Shown one piece after another: positions 40,059 to 50,774 of a stretch of DNA of 64,000 nt; positions within the stretch are counted from its first letter, which is position 1, and each line of letters opens with the position of its first letter. The stretch is from Nocardioides sp. LHD-245 (GTDB lineage Bacteria; Actinomycetota; Actinomycetes; Propionibacteriales; Nocardioidaceae). Made by a program: the position numbers and the translations under genes. Under the pieces are notes generated by a model. That model saw only the letters and a list, made by a program, of their open reading frames with translations. It had not been told where the DNA came from and did not search any database. The stretch is taken from NCBI RefSeq assembly GCF_030929495.1, contig NZ_JAVFWN010000014.1, positions 62,001-126,000 on the forward strand, in the 5' to 3' direction.

Positions 40059-40090
40059 GACTGCTCTCCTCAAGGAATCGTCCATCGGTT

Positions 40091-40147
40091 AACTGCAATC
40101 AGATGGTTGCACACACGGAACGCATACGCAACCATTAAGTTGCAGTT
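40091..40147. promoter_or_regulatory. Large inverted repeat, probable ArsR operator
   Basis: Arms AACTGCAATCAGATGGTTGC (40091-40110) and GCAACCATTAAGTTGCAGTT (40128-40147) pair at 16 of 20 positions around a 17-bp centre. It lies 33 bp before the SRPBCC start, in the promoter region, so it is a good candidate for ArsR binding and autoregulation. Confidence 0.65.
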
Positions 40148-40183
40148 TGGGGCTGGGACGACGAGAGGCGACCGTCGTCGAGG

Positions 40184-41824
40184 TCACCGTTCGGTGACCC
40201 GGCCCCCCTCGACGTGCAGCTCACGGCTGGTCGACACCGCGGTGCGCATCCGGCGGTCGTGGGTGACCAGGAGGAGCGTGCCCGGGAAGCCGGCGAGCGC
40301 TGCCTCGAGCTGCTCGATCGCAGGCAGGTCGAGATGGTTGGTGGGCTCGTCGAGGACCAGTAGGTTCACTCCCCTGGCCTGCAGGAGTGCCAACGCTCCG
40401 CGGGTCCGCTCGCCCGGCGACAGGGTGGCCGCCGACCTCATGACGTGGTCGGACTTCAGCCCGAACTTGGCCAGCAGGGTGCGCACCGGCTCCGGCGCGA
40501 GGTCGGGTACGTGCCGCTGGAAGGCGTCGACCAGCGGTTCGTCGCCCTCGAACAGGCGCCGCGCCTGGTCGACCTCGCCCGCGACCACGCCCGGCCCGAG
40601 GTACGCCTCTCCCCCGGCAAGCTCGATCCGGCCCAGGAGCGCCGCCAGCAGGGTCGACTTGCCGGCGCCGTTGGCGCCGGTGATCGCCACCCTCTCTGCC
40701 CAGCCGATCTCCAGCGTCACCGGCCCGAGCGTGAAGTCGCCGCGCCGTACGACGGCCTCCCGGAGCGCGGCGGTCACGGCCCCCGAGCGTGGCGCGGCGG
40801 CGATCTCCATCCGCAGCTCCCATTCCTTGCGGGGCTCCGCGACCTCCTCCAGGCGTTCGAGGGCCCGCTCGGACTGGCGCACCTTGGCGGCCTGCTTCTC
40901 GCTGGACTCGACGCGGTACTTGCGCACCGACTTGTCGGGCTCGTTGTTGATATTGCGCCGGGCGTTGCGCACGCCCTGGGCCGCCCAGCCGCGCTGCATG
41001 CTCGCCCGCGCCTGCAGGCCGGCCACCGTGTCGGCGTACTCGGCGTAGGCCTCGCGCGCATGGCGGCGGGCGATCTCGCGCTCCTGGAGCCACGCCTCGT
41101 AGCCGCCGCCGTAGACGTTGATGGCGTGCTGGTGGAGGTCGAGCTCGACGATCCGGTTGACGGTGCGAGCGAGGAACTCACGGTCGTGGCTCACGATGAC
41201 CGCCGCGACGCCGAGGTCGGCGACGAAGCGCTCCAGCCGGTCGAGACCATCGAGGTCCAGGTCGTTGGTCGGCTCGTCGAGCAGGAACACGTCGTAGCGC
41301 GACAGCAGCAGGCTGGCCAGTCCGGCGCGGGCCGCCTGTCCGCCCGACAGCGAGGTGATCGACTGGTCGAGGTCGACGGCTAGGCCCACGTCGGCGGCGA
41401 TGGCCTCGGCGCGCTCGTCCAGATCGGGCGCGCCCAGCGCGAGCCAGCGTTCCAGTGCGTCGGCGTACTCGTCGTCGGAGCCCTGCGCCCCCGCCTCGAG
41501 CCGGGCCGTCGCGGCGTCGAAGCGGGCCTGCGCCGCCGCGACACCGGTACGGCGGGCGAGGAACTCCCGCACGGTCTCACCCGGGCGGCGCTCGGTCTCC
41601 TGGGGCAGGTACCCGATCGTGGCCGACGTCGGCGTGACCGTGACCGTGCCGGCCTCGGGCCGCAGCTCACCCGCCAGCGTCCGCAACAGCGTCGACTTGC
41701 CGGCCCCGTTGGGACCGACCAGACCGATGACGTCGCGTGGTGCGATCACCAGGTCCAGCCCGGAGAACAGTGCCGTCGCCCCGTGCCCGGCCGTCAGCCC
41801 TGCGGCCTTGATCGTCGCGCTCAC
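40184..41824 (-). CDS. ABC-F family ATPase
   Basis: A 546-residue protein with two ABC ATPase domains and no membrane segments. Domain 1 has GPNGAGKST and LSGGQ; domain 2 has GANGAGKST and LSPGERTRGAL; both have Walker B with LLDEPTNDLDL and VLDEPTNHLDL. A charged linker (about residues 245-335) joins them, as in ABC-F ribosome-acting proteins, some of which give antibiotic resistance. The GTG at 41824 is fixed by a TAGCCT box 7 bp upstream; an ATG at 41854 lies beyond it. Confidence 0.92.
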   Translation of the reverse strand: MSATIKAAGLTAGHGATALFSGLDLVIAPRDVIGLVGPNGAGKSTLLRTLAGELRPEAGTVTVTPTSATIGYLPQETERRPGETVREFLARRTGVAAAQARFDAATARLEAGAQGSDDEYADALERWLALGAPDLDERAEAIAADVGLAVDLDQSITSLSGGQAARAGLASLLLSRYDVFLLDEPTNDLDLDGLDRLERFVADLGVAAVIVSHDREFLARTVNRIVELDLHQHAINVYGGGYEAWLQEREIARRHAREAYAEYADTVAGLQARASMQRGWAAQGVRNARRNINNEPDKSVRKYRVESSEKQAAKVRQSERALERLEEVAEPRKEWELRMEIAAAPRSGAVTAALREAVVRRGDFTLGPVTLEIGWAERVAITGANGAGKSTLLAALLGRIELAGGEAYLGPGVVAGEVDQARRLFEGDEPLVDAFQRHVPDLAPEPVRTLLAKFGLKSDHVMRSAATLSPGERTRGALALLQARGVNLLVLDEPTNHLDLPAIEQLEAALAGFPGTLLLVTHDRRMRTAVSTSRELHVEGGRVTER

Positions 41825-41831
41825 GCCGCTG

Positions 41832-41837
41832 AGGCTA
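41832..41837 (-). promoter_or_regulatory. -10 box TAGCCT
   Basis: On the minus strand, TAGCCT lies 7 bp before the ABC-F GTG at 41824. Confidence 0.5.
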
Positions 41838-41889
41838 GTCGGACCCGTCGTCACTCCCGGACCAGGTCACCCGGGCCCGTCGACGCCGG

Positions 41890-42447
41890 CTACTGGCCGA
41901 CCCGTCCGTCGACGCACTCCCGCAGCAGGTCGGCGTGGCCGCAGTGGCGCGCGTACTCCTCGATCCGGTGCACCATCAGGTCGCGGACGGCGATCGGCTG
42001 GGTCCCGACCTCCTCCCCCAGGTCGTCGCGCGCGGCGAGCGCGTCGTCGGTCGCCGCCTGCTCCCGAGCCAGGTCCGCATAGGCCGCGGCGACCAGCTCA
42101 TCACTGCCGGCCGCGCCGTCGAAGTCGCCGTCGGGCTCGCCGTACAGGCCGGGCTCGGGGTCGCCCGTGGTGACCCAGTTGCGCCAGTCGCGCTCGACCT
42201 CCGCGAGGTGCCGGAGCAGGCCGAGCAGCGACATCGAGGACGGTGGGACCGAGCGCCGGGCGAGCTGCTCGGCGTCGAGGCCCTCGCACTTGAGGAGCAG
42301 GGTCAGGCGATAGTTGCGCAGGTACTCCAGGAGTGTGGCCCGCTCCCCCACCGCGCTCGGTCCGTCGATCTCACGCGGATCGTCGTCGGCGTCGAGCCAC
42401 ATGTCGGGGTGGACGGTCGCCCGCGTCCAGCGCTCCGGGGTGCTCAT
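41890..42447 (-). CDS. DinB superfamily protein (DUF664), paralogue
   Basis: A 185-residue DUF664 protein. LLEYLRNYRLTLLLKCEGLDAEQLARRSVPPSSMSLLGLLRHLAEVERDW and EEYARHCGHADLLRECVDGRVG match the paralogue at 38634 in both layout and C-terminal signature. Function unknown. Its ATG overlaps the stop of the HD-domain gene by four bases, so it is in an operon with it. Confidence 0.88.
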   Translation of the reverse strand: MSTPERWTRATVHPDMWLDADDDPREIDGPSAVGERATLLEYLRNYRLTLLLKCEGLDAEQLARRSVPPSSMSLLGLLRHLAEVERDWRNWVTTGDPEPGLYGEPDGDFDGAAGSDELVAAAYADLAREQAATDDALAARDDLGEEVGTQPIAVRDLMVHRIEEYARHCGHADLLRECVDGRVGQ

Positions 42448-43079
42448 GGCCGGATCCATCCGCGCCGCAGCCCCTCCTCGACGAGCAGGCCGGTCGCGTC
42501 GCCCAGCGACGTCGAGGCGGCGACCACCCCCGCCTCGCGGGCGCGCACGGTGGCCTCCGAGGCGCCGGTCATCCCCCACGTCCCGCCGCCGGCGAGCCAG
42601 TTCAGGAGCATCGGCTCCAACCGGTCCATCGCCTTGCCGAACCGTGCCTCGGGCGTGGCGCCGGCCTCGAACTCGTCCCACAGCGCGCGCAGCTCCTCCG
42701 CCTGGTCCAGCGGCAGCAATCCGAACAGCCGGTCGGCGGCCGCTGCCTCACGCTCCTGCTGGTCGTCGGCAGCCCCGGGCACGAACACCGGACTGTCCCC
42801 CGCGTAGATCTCGACCAGGTCGTGGATCACCACGAGCTTGATCGCGTGCCCGACATCGATCGGCTCGTCGGCGTACTCGGCGAGCAGCACGACCATCAGC
42901 GCCAGGTGCCACGAGTGCTCGGCGTCGTTCTCACGCCGGTCGGCGGCCGCGAGCGGTGACGCCCGCAGCACGGTCTTGAGCTTGTCGGCCTCCGCGACGA
43001 ACCGCAGTTGCGCGGCGAGCCGCTCGGGGATGCCGGCGGGCAGTGGCTGACGGTCGATGATCAGGGCGTCGTCGTCCAT
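42444..43079 (-). CDS. HD-domain phosphohydrolase (YfbR/HDDC2-like)
   Basis: A 211-residue HD protein. The metal site is laid out as NDAEHSWHLALMVVLLAEYAD (His) followed by VVIHDLVEIYAGDSPVF (His-Asp), then LWDEFEAGATPEARFGKAMDRLEPMLLNW. This matches 5'-deoxynucleotidases that dephosphorylate dNMPs. The ATG is fixed by a CAGGGT hexamer 6 bp upstream. Confidence 0.88.
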   Translation of the reverse strand: MDDDALIIDRQPLPAGIPERLAAQLRFVAEADKLKTVLRASPLAAADRRENDAEHSWHLALMVVLLAEYADEPIDVGHAIKLVVIHDLVEIYAGDSPVFVPGAADDQQEREAAAADRLFGLLPLDQAEELRALWDEFEAGATPEARFGKAMDRLEPMLLNWLAGGGTWGMTGASEATVRAREAGVVAASTSLGDATGLLVEEGLRRGWIRP

Positions 43080-43085
43080 GGCTCC

Positions 43086-43091
43086 ACCCTG
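43086..43091 (-). promoter_or_regulatory. -10 box CAGGGT
   Basis: On the minus strand, CAGGGT lies 6 bp before the HD-domain gene's ATG at 43079. Confidence 0.4.
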
Positions 43092-43115
43092 CCATCGCCG
43101 GGGAGCCGACCGGAC

Positions 43116-43409
43116 CTACCGGGGTACGTCGACGTAGTGCTCGACCACGGGGAACGGCTCGTAGAACCGGTGCAGCAGCTCTCGCCACCGCTGATAGTCG
43201 GGCGAGCCTCGGAAGCCGACGGTGTGGTCCTCCAGCGTGTCCCACTCGACCAGCAGCAGATAGTGGCTCGGCGTCTCGACGGAGCGTCGCAGCGCGAGAC
43301 CGCGGAAGCCCGGCATCGCCGCGATGATCGGACGCGCCTGCGCGAACGCCGCCTCGAACTCCTCCTCCCGCCCGGGTACGACGGGCAGGACGGCGTGCTC
43401 GAGGATCAT
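43116..43409 (-). CDS. Antibiotic biosynthesis monooxygenase-type (ABM) protein
   Basis: A 97-residue ferredoxin-like fold protein (MILEHAVLPVVPGREEEFEAAFAQARPIIAAMPGFRGLALRRSVETPSHYLLLVEWDTLEDH). These small dimers include heme-degrading and quinone-type monooxygenases. No specific cofactor can be assigned. It is separated from the HD gene by 36 bp and has a CAAAGT hexamer 6 bp before the ATG. Confidence 0.85.
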   Translation of the reverse strand: MILEHAVLPVVPGREEEFEAAFAQARPIIAAMPGFRGLALRRSVETPSHYLLLVEWDTLEDHTVGFRGSPDYQRWRELLHRFYEPFPVVEHYVDVPR

Positions 43410-43453
43410 GGCCCCACTTTGTCAGATCCCGGTGAGTCCTCAGGTCGGCTGCG

Positions 43454-43459
43454 TACGAT
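43454..43459 (+). promoter_or_regulatory. -10 box TACGAT
   Basis: TACGAT lies 7 bp before the cyclophilin ATG at 43467. Confidence 0.5.
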
Positions 43460-43466
43460 GCGCCCC

Positions 43467-44219
43467 ATGCGCTCTCGCCTGCTCGCCGGTGTCCCGGCCC
43501 TGCTGCTGCTCGCCACCCTGTCCGCCTGCGGCGACGACTCGACCGCGGAGGACCCCGACAAGGGCGCGTCGACGACGCCGTCCGCGGACACGACGACGAC
43601 GGACAGCACTGCGGACGCCGCCGGCGGTCAGTGCGACTGGGAGGAGGACGGCGAGGCCGCGCGGCCGGTCGACCTGCCGCCCACGGATCCGCAGTACTCC
43701 GGCGACGTCCCCGCCGTGCTGAAGACGTCCATCGGCGAGCTGACGATCACCCTCGACGCCGCGAAGGCACCCTGCACGGTCGAGTCCTTCGCGTCGCTGG
43801 CCAAGCAGGGCTACTACGACGACACGTCGTGCCACCGCCAGGGCAACGACCCGGGCTTCGAGTTCCTGCAGTGCGGCGACCCGTACTTCGACCCGAAGGC
43901 CGCCGAAGCGGACGCGAAGACGGGGACCGGCGGCCCCGGCTACACCATCCCCGACGAGGTCGACGGCACCGAGACCTATCCGGCCGGCACGCTCGCGATG
44001 GCCAACACCGGCCAGCCGCACAGCGGCGGCGGCCAGTTCTTCATCGTCTTCGGCGACTCCCAGTTCCCGCCCGACTACACGGTGTGGGGTCACCTCGACG
44101 AGGCGTCGGTCAAGAAGCTCAAGGAGGCGACCGCCAGCGGCAACGACGGCTACTGGGCCCAGAGCGGCGGCGGCCGCCCCAACACCCCGGTGACCTTCGA
44201 GAGCATCACGATCGGGTAG
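43467..44219 (+). CDS. Cyclophilin-type peptidyl-prolyl isomerase lipoprotein
   Basis: A 250-residue secreted lipoprotein: a hydrophobic signal segment ends at the lipobox LSAC (Cys about residue 21), followed by a Thr/Ser-rich linker and a cyclophilin domain (from about residue 80: VLKTSIGELTITLDAAKAPCTVESF, then GTLAMANTGQPHSGGGQFFIVFGDS). The region between has an insertion with cysteines (DDTSCHRQG, QCGDPYFDP). It probably helps extracytoplasmic folding, as does the FKBP lipoprotein at 5101. A frame open to 43008 is not part of it. It overlaps the convergent SDR gene by 14 bp. Confidence 0.92.
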   Translation: MRSRLLAGVPALLLLATLSACGDDSTAEDPDKGASTTPSADTTTTDSTADAAGGQCDWEEDGEAARPVDLPPTDPQYSGDVPAVLKTSIGELTITLDAAKAPCTVESFASLAKQGYYDDTSCHRQGNDPGFEFLQCGDPYFDPKAAEADAKTGTGGPGYTIPDEVDGTETYPAGTLAMANTGQPHSGGGQFFIVFGDSQFPPDYTVWGHLDEASVKKLKEATASGNDGYWAQSGGGRPNTPVTFESITIG

Positions 44220-45114
44220 GCGTCCCGAGGTCGAGGGCGCCGGTCAGCTCGACCGACCGGTCCCACAGCGCCCGCGCCAGCACCTCGTCGTCGGCCTTCC
44301 GCGACATCCGGGCCGGCGCGGGCCAGCCCCACAGCTCGGAGCGCCCGTGCGGGCCGATGTAGGTGCCGCTCGGCACGGCCATCGTGGCGGCGTAGACGGT
44401 GCAGAGCGCGCCGCGCCAGGCCGGCATGCCGACGAGCCTCTGTCCATAGTGCCCGACCGCCGTCACCACCGGATTGCCCGAGCCGCTGGTGATCGCGGTG
44501 GCCGACGCGCCCGGGTGAGCCGCGACCGCGCGCAGCGGCATCCGCTCGGCGCGGAACCTCCGGTCGAGCTCGCGCATGAACAGCAGGTCGGCGAGCTTCG
44601 AGTCGCCGTACGCCTGGAACGGGCGGTACGGACGACGACGCCAGCCGAGGTCGTCGAGGTCAATCCGGCCCGAGCGGTGCTCCCGCGAGCTCACCACGAC
44701 CACCCGGTCGGTGAGGATCGGCAGCAGCGCCTGGGTGAGCAGGAAGTGACCGAGGTAGTTGGTCGCGAAGTGCATCTCGACGCCCTCGGGGGTCACCGCA
44801 TGCGGGACACCGAGCACGCCGGCGTTGTTGACCAGGACGTCGACCGGACGCCCGTCGGCGACCAGGCCGGCGGCGAAGGCGCGTACCGACGTCAGGTCGC
44901 TCACGTCGACCTGACGCACCTCGACCCGGCCCTTGTCGACGCCCGGGACGGTGCGCGCCGCGGCCGCGCCCTTCGCGACGCTGCGGCAGGCCAGCACGAC
45001 CTCCGCCCCGCGGGAGCCGAGGATGCGGGCGGTCTCCAGGCCGAGGCCGCCGTTGGAGCCGGTGATGACGAACCGCCGACCCTGCTGGGGCGGCACCTGG
45101 GTCCACGCGCGCAT
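44206..45114 (-). CDS. Short-chain dehydrogenase (retinol dehydrogenase-like SDR)
   Basis: A 302-residue SDR: VITGSNGGLGLETARIL, VLVNNAGVLG, catalytic Ser in VVVVSSREHRSG and YGDSK. It is a paralogue in type of the SDR at 24317. A GAGGGT hexamer lies 7 bp before the ATG at 45114. The substrate is unknown; the long C-terminal segment (about 235-300) is typical of the group. Confidence 0.9.
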   Translation of the reverse strand: MRAWTQVPPQQGRRFVITGSNGGLGLETARILGSRGAEVVLACRSVAKGAAAARTVPGVDKGRVEVRQVDVSDLTSVRAFAAGLVADGRPVDVLVNNAGVLGVPHAVTPEGVEMHFATNYLGHFLLTQALLPILTDRVVVVSSREHRSGRIDLDDLGWRRRPYRPFQAYGDSKLADLLFMRELDRRFRAERMPLRAVAAHPGASATAITSGSGNPVVTAVGHYGQRLVGMPAWRGALCTVYAATMAVPSGTYIGPHGRSELWGWPAPARMSRKADDEVLARALWDRSVELTGALDLGTPTRS

Positions 45115-45156
45115 GGCCCGAACCCTCCCACATCCACCACCGGCCGGCGTGCGTTC

Positions 45157-45162
45157 TAGGCT
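45157..45162 (+). promoter_or_regulatory. -10 box TAGGCT
   Basis: TAGGCT lies 6 bp before the pepN ATG at 45169. Confidence 0.5.
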
Positions 45163-45168
45163 GACTGG

Positions 45169-47594
<2,426 letters not shown>

Positions 47595-47598
<4 letters not shown>

Positions 47599-48416
47599 CC
47601 GGGGTGAGGGCGCGCCGGCCGGGGCCGACGACCCGGCTCCGTGTCGAGGAGCACCTCGGCGACGACGTGCGCCGGCACGAGGACCGGGTGCTGACCGAGG
47701 AGCCGCTGGAGATCCGGCTGGCCTGGCCGGGCGCCCCGGCCCGACGGGTCTGGACGACCCTGCGCACGCCGGGCCACGACTTCGAGCTCGCCGCCGGCTG
47801 GGTGCACCACGAGGGCCTCGGCCGGGCCGCCGGGGTCGCCTACTGCACCGACGTGGAGCTGCGCCCGGAGCAGGAGTTCAACGTCGTGACCGTGACCCTG
47901 GACGCCGTACCGGTCCGGGTGCCGAGCCAGCTCGACGCGCTCAGCGCCGGCTCGGCCGCCTGCGGGGTGTGCGGATCCGACGAGGTCGACGAGGTGCTGG
48001 CCCGGCGGGCGACGGCGCCGTGGTCCGGACCGCTCCCCTCCCCCGGCCTGGTACGCCGCCTGCCCGGCCTGATGCGGCCGCGGCAGGAGCTGTTCGACCG
48101 CACGGGCGGCGCCCACGCCGCCGGACTGTTTGCGGTCGACGGCACCCTGCTCGCCGTCCGCGAGGACGTCGGTCGGCACAACGCCGTCGACAAGGTCGTC
48201 GGCGCTCGGCTCCTCGCCGGCGAGCCGACGGCCGCGGCGGTGCTGGTCGTCAGCGGCCGCGCCGGCTTCGAGCTGGTGCAGAAGGCCGTCGCCAGCGGCG
48301 TCGGCGCCCTGGTCGCGGTCGGGGCGCCCACCGGCCTCTCGGTCCGGCTGGCCGAGTCCGGCGGGCTGGCGCTCTACGGCTGGACGAAGGACGAGCGGAC
48401 CGTCCGGTACGCCTGA
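47595..48416 (+). CDS. fdhD: Formate dehydrogenase accessory sulfurtransferase FdhD
   Basis: A 273-residue FdhD, which transfers sulfur from IscS to the molybdenum cofactor of formate dehydrogenase. The conserved loop SAACGVCGSDEVDEV holds the Cys-x-x-Cys pair needed for sulfur transfer. The later DVGRHNAVDKVVGARL segment is also typical. The GTG overlaps the pepN stop. No formate dehydrogenase gene is visible in the window. Confidence 0.92.
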
Positions 48417-48466
48417 ACCGGCGTGCCCCGCGGCGTTCTGTCGGGCCCTCCTGTTTGACTGCTCCC

Positions 48467-49906
48467 ATGGCCCTCCTCCTCGCCCTCCTCGTCGGTCTCC
48501 TGCTCGGCGCGGGGGTCGGCTGGCTGGTGCGCCAGGCGACCCTCCCGGCCACCGCCGAGGTCGCGCCCGAGGAGGCGCCCGAGGTCGTCGAGGCCCGCCA
48601 CGAGGCGGCCCTCGCGGGCCTGCGCGCCGAGCACGAGGCCGCGCTCTCCGAGCTGCGCCACGAGGTGCAGCGGGTCCAACTGCAGGGCGAGTCCCGCACC
48701 GGCGCGGCCCGCGCCGAGGAGGCGGCCGCCCGCGCGGCCGTGCAGGCCGAGCTGACGGGCGCCCTCGCGACGGTCGAGGAGCTGCGTGACGCCGTCGACG
48801 ACGCCCGGGCCCGCTACCGGACCCTGGTCGAGCAGCAGCGCCAGGCCCAGCTGGACCGGGAGCGCAACGAGACCGGCCAGACCCAGGTGCTCAAGACGCT
48901 CACCCCGGTCGTCGAGCACCTGCGCGCCATGCAGCGCAAGGTCGACGACCTCGAGAAGGCACGTGTCCAGCAGCACACCGAGCTCGCCACCCAGATCAAG
49001 CACACCCAGCGCTCGGTCGAGGACTCCCGCAAGGCCGCCGACACCCTCGCCTCGGTGCTCAAGAACAACGCGGTCCGCGGCGCCTGGGGCGAGACCCAGC
49101 TGCGCACCCTCGTCGAGACCGCGGGCCTGCTCAACCGGGTCGACTTCGAGCTCCAGCACTCCGTCGAGGCCGACTCGGGCCACCGCCGGCCCGACATGGT
49201 GATCAACCTGCCCGGCGGCAAGCAGATGGCGATCGACGCCAAGGTGCCCTATAACGCCTTCATGGACGCCCAGCGCGAGGGCATCGAGCCCGAGACCCGC
49301 CAGCGATTCCTCGACGACCACGCCCGCAAGGTCCGCGGCCACGTCGACACGCTCGCGCGCAAGGGGTACTGGACCGGCCTCAACGTCAGCCCCGAGTTCA
49401 CCGTCGCGTTCATCCCCAACGAGCAGCTCCTCAACGCCGCTCTCGAGGTCGACCCGTCGCTGATGGAGCACGCCTTCGGCAGCGGCATCGTGCTGGCCAC
49501 GCCCACCAACCTGTGGAGCATGCTCAAGACGGTCGCCTTCACCTGGAAGCAGGAGGCGCTGACCGAGGACGCCCAGGTGCTCTTCGAGCTCGGCCAGGTG
49601 CTCTACCGCCGGATCCTGAAGCTCTCCGAGCACGTCGACAAGCTGGGGCGCTCCCTGCAGCGCAGCGTGAAGGACTACAACGCCTTCACCGGCTCCCTGG
49701 AGCGCTCCGTCCTGCCCGCCGCACGCAAGCTCAACGCCGCCGACCCGGTCGCCGGCATCCCGGCACCCAAGGAGATCGAGGAGTCGCCCAAGGCGCTCGC
49801 CTCGGGCGAGTTCGCCGCGCTCGCCGACCTCGACCGCGACGAGCTCACGTTCGACTTCGACGTGGCTGTCGACGCCGAGGTCGTCGACGACACCCAAGCA
49901 GTCTGA
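48467..49906 (+). CDS. rmuC: DNA recombination protein RmuC homologue
   Basis: A 479-residue protein with one N-terminal membrane helix (LLLALLVGLLLGAGVGWLV), a long coiled coil (about residues 35-185) and the RmuC nuclease-like domain (about 190-420: NNAVRGAWGETQLRTLVE, PDMVINLPGGKQMAIDAKVPYNAF). RmuC limits inversions and protects against DNA rearrangement in E. coli. The ATG at 48467 is chosen; a much longer frame upstream is antisense-like. Confidence 0.92.
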   Translation: MALLLALLVGLLLGAGVGWLVRQATLPATAEVAPEEAPEVVEARHEAALAGLRAEHEAALSELRHEVQRVQLQGESRTGAARAEEAAARAAVQAELTGALATVEELRDAVDDARARYRTLVEQQRQAQLDRERNETGQTQVLKTLTPVVEHLRAMQRKVDDLEKARVQQHTELATQIKHTQRSVEDSRKAADTLASVLKNNAVRGAWGETQLRTLVETAGLLNRVDFELQHSVEADSGHRRPDMVINLPGGKQMAIDAKVPYNAFMDAQREGIEPETRQRFLDDHARKVRGHVDTLARKGYWTGLNVSPEFTVAFIPNEQLLNAALEVDPSLMEHAFGSGIVLATPTNLWSMLKTVAFTWKQEALTEDAQVLFELGQVLYRRILKLSEHVDKLGRSLQRSVKDYNAFTGSLERSVLPAARKLNAADPVAGIPAPKEIEESPKALASGEFAALADLDRDELTFDFDVAVDAEVVDDTQAV

Positions 49907-49910
49907 GAGC

Positions 49911-50753
49911 TCAGACGGCCCCGCGCGGCTCCACGCCGCCCGAGAGGTCGACCGTACGCCGGGTGTTGGCCAGCGAGGTGACCGTGGCGGTGCCGAGGCT
50001 GCCGCTGCTGTCGAACACCTCCGCGGTGCCCACGGCGATCCCGTCCGCCGCGAGGTGATCGGCCGCCCGCAGGCCGAGCCGGTTGCTGTCGGGGAGCCGG
50101 CACAGGGCGAGGTCGATGTCGGTGTTGATGTGCTCGACGCCGCGTGCACCCCAGTTGGTGACCATGCTGGTGGCGTCGGCGATGGAGGCCACGGCCTGGA
50201 ACGGCGTGCACTCCTCGCCGGCGACGATCGGGATCGCGGTCTGCCAGGTCTGGTGCCGCCCGGTGTTCTGGTGGTCGGCGAAGTTGTCGGACCAGCCGGC
50301 TGCACTGGCGAAGATCGGGACGTGGTGCTCACCGGGAGGCGGAAGGACCTCGGCCGGCGGTGGGACCGGACGCTCCCCCGGCGCCGACCAGACCTCGCCG
50401 GGGGCGTCGGCCGACGGCGCCAAGAAGGTGGCGCCGGCCCGGGCGACGACCTCGCCGTCCTGCTCGACGACGGCGGCCAGGAGGACGAGACGCGGGCCCT
50501 CGCGCACGACGCGAGCGGAGGCGGTCGTGGTGATCATCCGCGCCGGCCGGAACAGGTCGACGTGGTAGCGCGCCGGCACCAGCTCGGTCCGCCCCGCCTC
50601 GGTCACGGCCTGCTCGAGGGCCCGGGCCAGCAGCCCGCTCACCGCGACGCCGTGCATCTGGTCGGCGCGCCACAGGCTCTGCGCGAGCGGCAGCGGGTCG
50701 AAGCCGGCCGGGGACTGCTGGAACCAGGCGAACTGGAACGCGTTCTCGCTCAC
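49911..50753 (-). CDS. Thioesterase-like superfamily protein (acyl-CoA thioesterase type)
   Basis: A 280-residue double-hotdog protein. The N-terminal domain has WRADQMHGVAVSGLLARALE and RMITTTASARVVREGPRLVLL; the C-terminal domain has VASIADATSMVTNWGARGVEHINTDIDLALCRLP. It likely hydrolyses acyl-CoA or related thioesters. The start is the GTG at 50753. It ends 4 bp from the convergent rmuC stop. Confidence 0.82.
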   Translation of the reverse strand: MSENAFQFAWFQQSPAGFDPLPLAQSLWRADQMHGVAVSGLLARALEQAVTEAGRTELVPARYHVDLFRPARMITTTASARVVREGPRLVLLAAVVEQDGEVVARAGATFLAPSADAPGEVWSAPGERPVPPPAEVLPPPGEHHVPIFASAAGWSDNFADHQNTGRHQTWQTAIPIVAGEECTPFQAVASIADATSMVTNWGARGVEHINTDIDLALCRLPDSNRLGLRAADHLAADGIAVGTAEVFDSSGSLGTATVTSLANTRRTVDLSGGVEPRGAV

Positions 50754-50774
50754 GGCAGCATCATGCCCCGCCGC

